Shown here piece after piece: positions 24,771-34,000 of a stretch of DNA of 64,000 nucleotides. The notes below the pieces were generated by a model, which saw only the letters and a program-made list of their open reading frames with translations, did no database searches and had not been told where the DNA came from. The number at the start of each line of letters is the position of its first letter. Within the stretch, counting starts at the first letter, position 1. Made by a program: the position numbers and the translations under genes. Origin of the DNA: Actinopolymorpha pittospori (GTDB lineage: Bacteria; Actinomycetota; Actinomycetes; Propionibacteriales; Actinopolymorphaceae); assembly GCF_014873875.1 (NCBI RefSeq), contig NZ_JADBEM010000001.1:4526001-4590000 (forward strand). The letters run 5' to 3'.

Positions 24771-25322
24771 TCAGGCGCCCCTCTCAGCGTTCCCGTGTCC
24801 GGATCCGGCGCGACGGCGGGTGGCCTCCGAGGCGTCGGGGGACTGCTCGTACCGCGCCCGCAGGGCGGCGAGCGCGCGGCTGGTCTGGCTGCCGACGGTC
24901 CCGACGGAGCAGCCCAGCGCGGCGGCGATCTCGGTGGGGCTCAGGTCCTCGTAGAAGCGGAGCACGACCACCGCGCGTTGCCGTGGCGGCAGGGTCTGGA
25001 CGAGCTCCCACATCTCGTCGCGTTCCTCGAACCGTGAGTCGGCCGCGCCGGGCCGCTCGGGCAGGGTGTCGGTGCTGCGTTCGGCGCGGCGCCAGGCGCG
25101 GCGCCACCAGCTGTGGTGTTCGTTGATCAGGACTCGGCGCACGTAGGCGTCCACGGAGTTCCGGTCGCGGATGCGGTGCCACGCGAGGTAGGTGCGGGTC
25201 AGCGCGGACTGCACGAGGTCCTCCGCCTCGTGCAGATCGCCAGTCAGCAGGTACGCGGTCCGAACCAGTGCGCGCTGGCGGGACGCCACGTACGCCGCGA
25301 ACTCCTCCGCGACGTCGGTCAC
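24771..25322 (-). CDS. SigE-family ECF RNA polymerase sigma factor
   Basis: A 183-residue ECF sigma factor of the actinobacterial SigE family. Region 2 is AYLLTGDLHEAEDLVQSALTRTYLAWHRIR and region 4 LPPRQRAVVVLRFYEDLSPTEIAAALGCSVGTVGSQTSRALA, with the HTH at its end. The frame is open to 25784, but the family starts just before EEFAAYVASRQ, so I chose the GTG at 25322 (GGGGG about 7 nt upstream); an ATG at 25367 would add 15 residues. Transcribed with the membrane protein downstream and divergent from the MFS gene. Confidence 0.87.
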   Translation of the reverse strand: MTDVAEEFAAYVASRQRALVRTAYLLTGDLHEAEDLVQSALTRTYLAWHRIRDRNSVDAYVRRVLINEHHSWWRRAWRRAERSTDTLPERPGAADSRFEERDEMWELVQTLPPRQRAVVVLRFYEDLSPTEIAAALGCSVGTVGSQTSRALAALRARYEQSPDASEATRRRAGSGHGNAERGA

Positions 25323-25464
25323 CGGCCAACCCCCGTTCTGTTCATGCCGGATGGATGCGGCGGTCATGGCTGGTAGACGCACCGAGTCCCGCATCCCTTG
25401 CATGGAACGCGTTTCGGACCTCCCGGCGGACCGCGTCCGACCCTGGTAGGTGACAATAGGTCTG

Positions 25465-26649
25465 ATGTCAGAACAGGTCACCCTCCGTTCCCTTGGCGTA
25501 CGGGTGTACCTGCCGTCCCTTCTGTACGGGGTCGGCCAGGGTGCGATCGCCCCGATCGTCGCGTTGTCCGCTCGCGATCTCGGTGCCTCCGTGGGCGTCG
25601 CCAGCCTGGTGGTCGCCTCCGCCGGCGTCGGCCAGCTGATCGGCGACCTACCGGCGGGTGCGTTGGCCGGACGGATCGGCGAACGCCGCGCGATGCTGGC
25701 GGCGACCGCGCTCGTGATCGCCGCACTGGCCGCGTGCATGCTCGCCGGGCACGAGCTGGTCCTCGTCGCGGGCATCTTCTGCACCGGACTCGCCGGCGCC
25801 GTCTGGGGTCTCGCGAGGCAGGCCTATCTCGCCGAGGTCGTGCCGTACCAGCTGCGGGCCAGGGCCATGTCGACCCTCGGCGGCGTCCAGCGGATCGGCA
25901 TGTTCATCGGGCCGTTCCTCGGTGCCGCGACGGTCCAGCTCTGGGGCACCGACGGTGCGTACGGCCTGCACGTGGTGGCCGCCCTGGTCGCCGGCATCGT
26001 GTTGGTGGCGTTCCCCGAACCACCGCACCAGGCCGCGGTCTCGAAGACCGGGCCGGTGCGCACCATCGACGTCGCCCGCAGCCATGCCGCCGTCCTGCGC
26101 ACCCTCGGCATGGGCGCCCTCCTGGTCGGCGCGGTGCGCGCCTCGCGGCAGGTCGTCATCCCCCTGTGGGCCGACTCGATCGGCCTGGACGCCGCGACCA
26201 CGAGCATCATCTTCGGCATCGCGGGGTCGGTCGACATGCTGCTCTTCTATCCGGCCGGCAAGGTGATGGACCGGATCGGCCGGGCGTTCGTGGCCGTCCC
26301 GTCGATGATCATCCTGGGCATCGCCCATCTGCTCCTACCGCTCACCCACACCGCGGTGACGCTCGCGATCGTCGCGGTGATCATGGGCTTCGGCAACGGC
26401 ATCGGCAGCGGGATCATCATGACGCTCGGAGCCGACGTGTCGCCGGCGGTCGGCCGGACGGCGTTCCTCGGTGCCTGGCGGCTGTGCGCGGACGCGGGCA
26501 ACAGCGCCGGTCCGCTCGTGATCGGCGCCGTCAGCGCGACCGTCGCCCTCGGCCCGGCCGTGATCCTGATGGGTGGCGTCGGGTTGGTGAGCGCCTTCCT
26601 GATGGGGCGCTGGATCCCGCGACATCCGCCCACGCCCCAACGGGCGTGA
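25465..26649 (+). CDS. MFS transporter, 12-helix type
   Basis: A 394-residue MFS permease with twelve predicted helices. Motif A is seen as GALAGRIGERRAM in the first cytoplasmic loop and, in the second half, PAGKVMDRIGRAF. Likely an exporter of small molecules (sugar or drug efflux subfamily), but the substrate cannot be told. The ATG at 25465 has GACAAT 7 nt upstream and no clear ribosome-binding site; an in-frame GTG at 25450 is possible. guaB follows after a 153-bp gap. Confidence 0.85.
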   Translation: MSEQVTLRSLGVRVYLPSLLYGVGQGAIAPIVALSARDLGASVGVASLVVASAGVGQLIGDLPAGALAGRIGERRAMLAATALVIAALAACMLAGHELVLVAGIFCTGLAGAVWGLARQAYLAEVVPYQLRARAMSTLGGVQRIGMFIGPFLGAATVQLWGTDGAYGLHVVAALVAGIVLVAFPEPPHQAAVSKTGPVRTIDVARSHAAVLRTLGMGALLVGAVRASRQVVIPLWADSIGLDAATTSIIFGIAGSVDMLLFYPAGKVMDRIGRAFVAVPSMIILGIAHLLLPLTHTAVTLAIVAVIMGFGNGIGSGIIMTLGADVSPAVGRTAFLGAWRLCADAGNSAGPLVIGAVSATVALGPAVILMGGVGLVSAFLMGRWIPRHPPTPQRA

Positions 26650-26748
26650 GCCGCGGCGGGCCGGTTCGCCGGACGTCCTGAGCTGTCCGCCAGACGGCCC
26701 GTTTGGGGTGATATGGGAACGTTACGGGTGATCTCACCCCCGCACGGG

Positions 26749-26775
26749 TTGGCCGACACCGGTCACCGCTAGCAT
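26749..26775 (+). promoter_or_regulatory. probable guaB promoter
   Basis: TAGCAT at 26770-26775 as -10 and TTGGCC at 26749-26754 as a poor -35 with 15-nt spacing. Transcription would start about 20 nt before the guaB ATG, which has GGAGG. Confidence 0.4.
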
Positions 26776-26802
26776 GAGGAGACGCTCGCGACCGGAGGAA
26801 GC

Positions 26803-28326
26803 ATGGACCTCAATCCCCGGCAGGAAGACGGCGACGTCACCGGCCCCCTCACCACCCTTGGCCTGACCTACGACGATGTCCTGCTGCTCCCTGGTGAGTC
26901 GGACGTCATCCCCAACCAGATCGACACGACCAGCCGCATCTCGCGCCGGATCAGTGTGCGGATCCCGCTGCTGTCCAGTCCGATGGACACCGTCACCGAG
27001 GCCAGGATGGCCATCTCGATGGCCCGGCAGGGTGGCATCGGCGTCCTTCACCGCAACCTCTCCATCGAGGAGCAGGCCCAGCAGGTCGACCTGGTCAAGC
27101 GGTCCGAGGCCGGCATGGTCGCCCAGCCGATCACGATCGGCCCCGACGCGACGATCGGCGAGGCCGACGCCCTCTGCGCCCAATACCGCATCTCCGGCGT
27201 TCCCGTGGTCGGCGCCGACCGGCAGTTGCTCGGCATCGTGACCAACCGGGACATGCGTTTCGAGACCGATCTCACCCGGCTCGTCCGCGACATCATGACC
27301 CCGGCGCCGCTCGTCACCGGCCGGGTCGGGATCTCCGCCGAGGACGCGATGGGTCTGCTGCGTGAGCACAAGATCGAGAAGCTCCCGCTGGTGGACGACT
27401 CCGGTCGGCTGGAGGGGTTGATCACCCTCAAGGACTTCGTGAAGCGCGACCAGTTCCCGTTCGCCACCAAGGACGACACCGGACGGCTGCGCGTCGCCGC
27501 CGCCGTCGGCTTCTTCGGAGACGGCTGGAAGCGTGCGATGACCCTGGTCGAGGCCGGTGTCGACCTGCTGATCGTCGACACCGCGCACGGTCACACCAGC
27601 GGCGTCCTCGACATGATCCGCCAGCTCAAGGCCGACCCCGCGGCGCGCGACGTCGACGTCGTGGGCGGCAACGTCGCGACCCGGGCGGGCGCGCAGGCGA
27701 TCGTCGACGCGGGCGCCGACGGCGTACGCGTGGGCGTCGGACCCGGATCGATCTGTACGACGCGGGTCGTCGCGGGAGTGGGTGCGCCGCAGGTCACCGC
27801 GATCTACGAAGCCGCCCAGGCCGCGAAGAAGGCCGGCGTTCCCATCATCGGCGACGGCGGCCTGCAGTACTCCGGCGACATCGCGAAGGCGATCGTCGCG
27901 GGCGCCGACTCGGTCATGCTGGGCTCGCTGCTCGCCGGCTGCGAGGAGAGCCCGGGTGACCTGGTGTTCATCAACGGCAAGCAGTACAAGTCCTACCGCG
28001 GCATGGGGTCACTCGCCGCGATGAGCTCGCGGGGCAAGGATCGCTCCTACTCCAAGGACCGCTACTTCCAGGGCGACGTCCCCTCCGACGACAAGCTGGT
28101 CCCCGAAGGCATCGAGGGTCAGGTGCCCTTCCGCGGTCCGTTGAGCGCGGTGGCCCACCAGCTGATCGGCGGGCTGCGGCAGTCGATGTTCTACGTCGGG
28201 GCGCGAACCGTCCCCGAGCTCCAGCAGCGCGGGCAGTTCGTCCGGATCACCTCGGCCGGACTCAAGGAGAGCCACCCGCACGACATTCAGATGACCGTCG
28301 AGGCGCCCAACTACTGGGGGCGCTGA
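26803..28326 (+). CDS. guaB: IMP dehydrogenase
   Basis: NAD-dependent oxidation of IMP to XMP, the committed step of GMP synthesis. The 507-residue protein has the TIM-barrel N-terminus (GLTYDDVLLLPGESDV), two CBS domains (~110-225), the catalytic loop GPGSICTTR with C318, the flap (SRGKDRSYSKDRYF) and C-terminal GLRQSMFYVGA. ATG with GGAGG four nt upstream. guaB3 follows in the same direction and guaA lies 16 kb further on. Confidence 0.96.
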   Translation: MDLNPRQEDGDVTGPLTTLGLTYDDVLLLPGESDVIPNQIDTTSRISRRISVRIPLLSSPMDTVTEARMAISMARQGGIGVLHRNLSIEEQAQQVDLVKRSEAGMVAQPITIGPDATIGEADALCAQYRISGVPVVGADRQLLGIVTNRDMRFETDLTRLVRDIMTPAPLVTGRVGISAEDAMGLLREHKIEKLPLVDDSGRLEGLITLKDFVKRDQFPFATKDDTGRLRVAAAVGFFGDGWKRAMTLVEAGVDLLIVDTAHGHTSGVLDMIRQLKADPAARDVDVVGGNVATRAGAQAIVDAGADGVRVGVGPGSICTTRVVAGVGAPQVTAIYEAAQAAKKAGVPIIGDGGLQYSGDIAKAIVAGADSVMLGSLLAGCEESPGDLVFINGKQYKSYRGMGSLAAMSSRGKDRSYSKDRYFQGDVPSDDKLVPEGIEGQVPFRGPLSAVAHQLIGGLRQSMFYVGARTVPELQQRGQFVRITSAGLKESHPHDIQMTVEAPNYWGR

Positions 28327-28407
28327 CAGGGCGGGCCGGCGCGGGCGCGGGACCCAACCGGGGGAGGGCCCGCCCGCGGGCCGGCAGGCGTACGGAAGAA
28401 TCGGCTC

Positions 28408-29514
28408 GTGACCGAAATCGAGATCGGCCGTGGCAAGCGCGGTCGCCGGGCGTACTCCTTCGACGACATCGCGATCGTGCCCAGCCGGCGCACCCGCGAC
28501 CCCGAGGAGGTGTCGACGGCCTGGCAGATCGACGCCTACCGCTTCGACATGCCCGTCATCGCCGCCCCGATGGATTCGGTGACGTCCCCGCAGACGGTGA
28601 TCGAACTCGGCCGACGCGGCGGGCTCGGTGTGCTGAACCTCGAGGGTCTGTGGACCCGCTACGACGATCCCGAGCCGTTGCTCGCCGAGATCGCCAGCCT
28701 GGACGCCGAGAGCGCCACCGGCCGGATGCAGGAGATCTACGCCGAGCCGATCAAGCCTGACCTGATCACCGCGCGCCTGGCGGAGATCCGTGCGGCCGGG
28801 ATCACGGTCGCGGCGTCGCTCTCCCCGCCGCGCACCAAGCAGCACTGGAAGACCGTGGTCGACGCGGGCGTCGACCTGTTCGTGATCCGGGGCACCACGG
28901 TCTCCGCGGAGCACGTGTCGCACCAGACCGAGCCGCTCAACCTCAAGCAGTTCATCTACGAGCTGGACGTTCCGGTGATCGTCGGTGGCTGCGCGACGTA
29001 CCAGGCGGCGCTGCACCTCATGCGCACCGGCGCCGCCGGGGTGCTGGTCGGCTTCGGTGGTGGCGCCGCGCACACGACGCGGAGCGTCCTCGGAGTCGCC
29101 GTACCGATGGCGTCGGCCGTCGCTGACGTCGCGGCCGCGCGGCGCGACTACCTCGACGAGTCCGGCGGCCGGTACGTCCACGTGATCGCCGACGGATCGG
29201 TCGGACGTTCCGGTGACATCGCGAAGGCGATCGCCTGCGGCGCCGACGCGGTGATGCTGGGCTCGCCGCTCGCCCGGGCCAAGGAGGCGCCGGGCCGCGG
29301 GTTCCACTGGGGCATGGAGGCGCACCACGGTGAGCTGCCGCGGGGCGCCCGGGTCGAGGTGGGCACGATCGGCAGCCTGGAGGAGATCCTCTTCGGGCCT
29401 TCCCGCGCCTCGGACGGCACCATGAACCTCGTCGGCGCTCTGCGCCGCGCCATGGCGACCACCGGCTACACCGAACTCAAGGAGTTCCAGCGCATCGAGG
29501 TCGTCGTCCAGTAG
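28408..29514 (+). CDS. guaB3: GuaB3 family IMP dehydrogenase-related protein
   Basis: A 368-residue TIM-barrel protein of the GuaB3 group, lacking CBS domains. It starts EIGRGKRGRRAYSFDDIAIVPSRRT and continues PVIAAPMDSVTSPQTVIELG. At the place of the IMPDH catalytic loop it reads VGFGGGAAHTTR, with no Cys where IMPDH has GSICTTR, so classical IMPDH chemistry is doubtful from sequence alone. guaB-guaB3 adjacency is conserved in actinobacteria. The GTG has AAGAAT 6 nt upstream and also a GGAAG, so it may be leaderless or conventional. Confidence 0.92.
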   Translation: MTEIEIGRGKRGRRAYSFDDIAIVPSRRTRDPEEVSTAWQIDAYRFDMPVIAAPMDSVTSPQTVIELGRRGGLGVLNLEGLWTRYDDPEPLLAEIASLDAESATGRMQEIYAEPIKPDLITARLAEIRAAGITVAASLSPPRTKQHWKTVVDAGVDLFVIRGTTVSAEHVSHQTEPLNLKQFIYELDVPVIVGGCATYQAALHLMRTGAAGVLVGFGGGAAHTTRSVLGVAVPMASAVADVAAARRDYLDESGGRYVHVIADGSVGRSGDIAKAIACGADAVMLGSPLARAKEAPGRGFHWGMEAHHGELPRGARVEVGTIGSLEEILFGPSRASDGTMNLVGALRRAMATTGYTELKEFQRIEVVVQ

Positions 29515-29573
29515 CCGCATCCACGTAGCCGCCCCGTCAGCGGTGCTCCAGCGGTGTCTGCCAGATTGCTCCG

Positions 29574-30905
29574 ATGAGATCATTTTCTCGGCTAGCAGCG
29601 CGCTCCAAGGGGCCCGCTGCCGTGGTCGCCGGGTTGGCCCTGCTGGCCGTGGCGAACTGGTCGCCGGGCTGGAGCAGGGGGACCGTCATCCAGGCCGGCT
29701 CGACGTACCTCGTCACGTCGGGGCTGGAGGTGCGGGCCTTCGCCCAGGACGGCAAGGAACGCTGGCACCGTACGTTTCCCGACGTCGAAGCCGGTCTCGA
29801 AAAGGGCAACGGCAGCGTCACCGTGCGGGAGAGCGGTGGTGTGGTGGTCGCGACGTACAGCCATCCGACCGACGACCACTGGCCCCATCCCGAGGTCGTC
29901 GAAGCGGTGGACCCCGTGACGGGTCACCCGCTGTGGAAGCAGACCGCGTCGCCGTACATCGCCGTCACCGACCAGACGGTGTTCACGCCGGTGTGCCGAG
30001 GGAAGCAGACCGGCCGATCCGACGACTGCCGACTCAGTGCGCGGGATCCGCGTACCGGGCGCGCTCGGTGGACGGTGGACGCCGAGCACGTGGCGCAGGT
30101 CGTGGCCGCGTCGCCGCGCGTGGTGGTGCTGTCGACCAAGCCGACGGGTCTGGGCGGGAAGTCGTGGATCACCACGCTGGACGCGTCGACCGGACGGCGT
30201 CTGGGTGTGCGGGTGGAGACAGCGAAGTTCGGCGGCGGCCTGTACCCCGCGAGTGCCGAGCGGATCGTGAAGTTCAACGACCTGGCCGGGGACACCCTCG
30301 TTCTGGGGAGTACGGACCAGCAGGGTGACAAGGCGTGCACGGTCGACCTGGAGGGCCGCGACCCCCGGTCCGGGAGCCGCCGGTGGAAGACCACGCTGCG
30401 CCTGGCGGTGCCGGTGGAGGGTGCGAGCTGCCGATACGGCCTGCCCGATGGCAGCGGTACGACGCTGTTCGCGACGACGTCCGACGGGCGCCCGCAGGTG
30501 TTCGACCTTCGGCAGGGACGAACCCTCTGGCGCGGGCCGCGGGCCGGGACCATCGTGGCCGGTGACGAGCGCGTGGTGATGGTCCGCGACGACCAGACCG
30601 CTCGGCTCACGCTGTACGACCTCCGGACCGGCAGGGCACGTTGGAGCATCGAGGGCCCGGCGGGCGCCCGCAACGACGTCACCGCTGCGCTGACCGGTGA
30701 GCGGCTCCTCCTGTGGGAGAGCGGGTACGACGGTTGCGCCTCGGTGCCGGCCGGCCCGCACGGCTGTGTGGACGTCTTCGACCTGTCGGACGGCACCAAG
30801 ACACTCACCACGGATGGCGCGGCCGCGGGTTACGGTGCGGGCTGGATCGCCGCCCGAGCGCGCTCCGACAACGGCGCCACCTTCTCCCTCTACGACACCG
30901 CCTGA
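29574..30905 (+). CDS. exported PQQ-like beta-propeller protein
   Basis: A 443-residue protein with an N-terminal membrane segment/signal (GPAAVVAGLALLAVANW) and repeats with the PQQ-type W-docking pattern (DGKERWHRTF, GHPLWKQTA, GRARWTVDA, GSRRWKTTL, TLWRGPR, GRARWSIEG), about seven blades in total. Cofactor-binding residues of quinoprotein dehydrogenases are not evident, so it is more likely a structural or scaffold propeller at the outer face of the membrane. No ribosome-binding site; CAGATT lies 6 nt before the ATG. Converges on the RND gene. Confidence 0.75.
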   Translation: MRSFSRLAARSKGPAAVVAGLALLAVANWSPGWSRGTVIQAGSTYLVTSGLEVRAFAQDGKERWHRTFPDVEAGLEKGNGSVTVRESGGVVVATYSHPTDDHWPHPEVVEAVDPVTGHPLWKQTASPYIAVTDQTVFTPVCRGKQTGRSDDCRLSARDPRTGRARWTVDAEHVAQVVAASPRVVVLSTKPTGLGGKSWITTLDASTGRRLGVRVETAKFGGGLYPASAERIVKFNDLAGDTLVLGSTDQQGDKACTVDLEGRDPRSGSRRWKTTLRLAVPVEGASCRYGLPDGSGTTLFATTSDGRPQVFDLRQGRTLWRGPRAGTIVAGDERVVMVRDDQTARLTLYDLRTGRARWSIEGPAGARNDVTAALTGERLLLWESGYDGCASVPAGPHGCVDVFDLSDGTKTLTTDGAAAGYGAGWIAARARSDNGATFSLYDTA

Positions 30906-30968
30906 TCACCCGCCCCGCCGGTCGCGGCCCGTGGCTCAGCCCGCCGACTGGTCGAGTGCGTGACATGG

Positions 30969-31015
30969 TCTCGGCGACACACCTGCGCCCCCGCGGGCCA
31001 GCCGTGTCGCCGAGA
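30969..31015. terminator. 12-bp hairpin between convergent genes
   Basis: TCTCGGCGACAC and GTGTCGCCGAGA pair perfectly around a 23-nt loop, between the propeller-protein and RND gene ends; it should act in both directions. Confidence 0.75.
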
Positions 31016-31033
31016 TCCTGGGCGGGTGGGAGG

Positions 31034-34000
31034 TCAGCCCTCGTTCGGACGCCTGGTCGGTGCGTCGGGGTCGCTCGGAGCGGTGCGTACGACGACCTCC
31101 ACCTGAACCCGTACGGGCTCTCCCGAACCAGCCACCTCCGTCACGGTGACCGGTGCGTCGGACCGGGAGTGTGCGCCGTTGCCGTACTGGACCAGCGAGT
31201 GCGCACCGTTGGTGTGCTCGTCGGTGTGGACGACAACCCCGTCGACGACGCGGGCGTGCTCTGGCACGGCTCCGTCGCGACGCGGTGCGCCCTGGCCCGC
31301 GGCTGACGGCGCACCGACCGGAGTGGACCAGCCGTCCGCTGCGGCCGGAGCCGGTTCGGTGGCGTCGGCGAGATCCTCCTCGCGGACCTGCTCGCGGAAC
31401 TCGCGGTCGGCGGCCCGCTCGTTGACCGGCCCTCCACGGCGGTGCCGCCGGCGCTCCTTGAACTCCTCGACGAGGGTGTAGAGCGTGGGTACCAGGACCA
31501 GCGTGAGCAGCGTCGAGGTGATCAGACCACCGATCACCACGATCGCCAACGGCTTGGAGATGAACACCCCGCCGCCGGTCAGGCCGAGCGACATCGGGAT
31601 GAGCGCGAAGATCGTCGCGAGGGCCGTCATCAGGATCGGTCGCAGCCGCCGTCGGCCGCCCTCGATCACCGCCTCGCGCACACCCATGCCACGTTCGCGG
31701 TACTGGTTGATCAGGTCGATCAGGACGATCGCGTTGGTGACCACGATGCCGACCAGCATCAACAGGCCGATCAGCGCGGGAACGCCGAGCGCGGTGTCGG
31801 TCGCGAGCAGCAGCCCGAGCGCGCCGGTCGCCGCGAACGGCACGGAGACCAGCAGGATCAGTGGCTGCACGATGCTGCGGAACGTCGCCACCATGACCAG
31901 GAAGACGATCGCGATCGCGGCGAGCATCGCGAGGCCCAACTGGGCGAAGGCGTCGTTCTGCTGGGAGCTGACGCCGCCGAGCCGGTAGGCGGCTCCGTCG
32001 GTGAGGTTCAGCTTGTCCAATGCGGCCTGCAGGTCGGAGGTGACCTTGCCCACGTCGGAGGAGTCCGGGGTGGCCGAGATGGTGGCCGTGCGCTCGCCGT
32101 CGATGCGGGACAGCTGGGCGGGCCGCTGCACCTCGGACACGGTGGCCACCGAACTCAGCCGCACCGTCGTGCCGAGGGGGGTGGTGAGGGGGAGCGCGCG
32201 GACCTGGGCGAGGCTCGTCGGTTTGGTGCCGTTGTAGAGCATCACGTCGCGCTGGGCGGAGTCCAGCACCACGCTCGCCGCCCGCTGTCCCTCGAACGCC
32301 TGGCGTACGGCCTGTCCGATCTGGGCGTCGGACAGCCCGACCTGGGCGGCCTTGGCCCGGTCGACGGAGACCCGGACGGTCGGCATCTCGGTGCTGAGGT
32401 TGTTGCTGACGTCGGTGGTTCCGGGTACGTCGCGAACCGCGTCCTCGACCTGGTTGGCGGCCTTGCTCAGCGCGGCCGTGGTCGGTGCGGTGACGATCAC
32501 CTCGAGGCCACCGGACCCGGGCGGGCCTGACTCGACGCCCTGCACGGCGATCGTCCCGGCGTCCTTGACCTTGTCGAGATCCGTACGCAACCGGTCGCGG
32601 AACGCCGCCTGGTCGATGCCTTCCTTGGTGGTCAGCGAGAACCTGGCCTCGTTCGAGCCGCCGCCCGCGGAGAAGCCGCCGAAGCTGCTCGAACCGACGG
32701 TCGTCTGGTAGGACTCCACGTCGTCGAGGTCGCCGATCACCGCCTCGACCTTCTTGGCCGCGGCGTCCGTGGCGGCCAGCGAGGTGGAGGTCGGCAGCTC
32801 CTGGCTGACGGTGACGGTGTTCTGCTCGCTGTCGTCGAGGAAGTTGGTCTTCAGCAGCGGCGCGGCGCCGATCGTTCCGGCGAAGACGAGCACACCGACC
32901 AGCAGCGTGATCAGCTTGTGCCGCGTCGTCCACCGGATCAGCGGGACGTAGGCGCGCTGCAGCGGGCTGCGCTGCTCCTTGGCGATCGCGGCCGCACGGA
33001 TCCGCTCCTCCTCACCGGGAGCGATGACCGGCCGGCGCAGGAACCAGTACGCCAGCACCGGGATGATCGTGAGGGAGACCAGCAGGGACGCGGCGAGCGC
33101 GATACTCACGGTCACACCGAACGGCCGGAACAGCTCGCCGACCTGTCCGCCCACGAACGCGATCGGTAGGAAGACCCCGACCGTGGTGACGGTGGACGCG
33201 GTGACCGCACCGGCGACCTCGCGGACGCCGGCCAGGATCGCGCGCTGTTTGTCCTCGCCGTAGGCCAGATGTCGTTTGATGTTCTCGAGGACGACGATGG
33301 AGTCGTCGACCACCCGGCCGACCGCCACCGTGAGCGCGCCGAGGGTGAGGATGTTGAGCGAGTAACCGCCGGCGTACAGACCGATCATGGCGACCAGCAG
33401 CGAGAACGGGATCGACACGGCGGTGACCAGCGTCGAGCGCAGCGACAGCAGGAAGAGGAGGATCACGAGGACGGCGAACAGCAGGCCGATCGCGCCCTCG
33501 GTGGTGAGGCCCTCGATGGACTGCTCGATGAACGGCGCCTGGTCGAACACCACGGTCAGGGCCGCGTTGGAGCCGATCGAGGTCCGGAGGTCCTGCAGCC
33601 GGTCCTGGACCTCGTGCGACACCTTGACCGTGTTGCCGTCGGCGGTCTTGGTGACGGAGATACCGAGCGTCGGCTTGCCGTTGGTGCGGGTGATCGAACT
33701 CGACTTCGCCAGGGTCTCCTTGACGGTCGCGACGTCGCCAAGCTGGACCGGGCTCGGAACAACCGGGGGCGCGGCCCGTCGGGCCGTGTTCGCCCCGCTG
33801 GTCGCGTCGGAGTCGCCGGTCTGGGAGTCGCTCGAGCCACCGGTCTGGGAGTCGCCCGTCTGGGCGTCCCCGGCCTGGCCACCGCCGCCGACCTGGCCAC
33901 CGCCGCCGGCCTGGCTACCGCCGCCGGCACCGCCACCCGCGGCCCCCGCGCTCGGCAGGATCGGTACGGCGCGGATCGCGGCCACGGAGTCGAACGGCGC

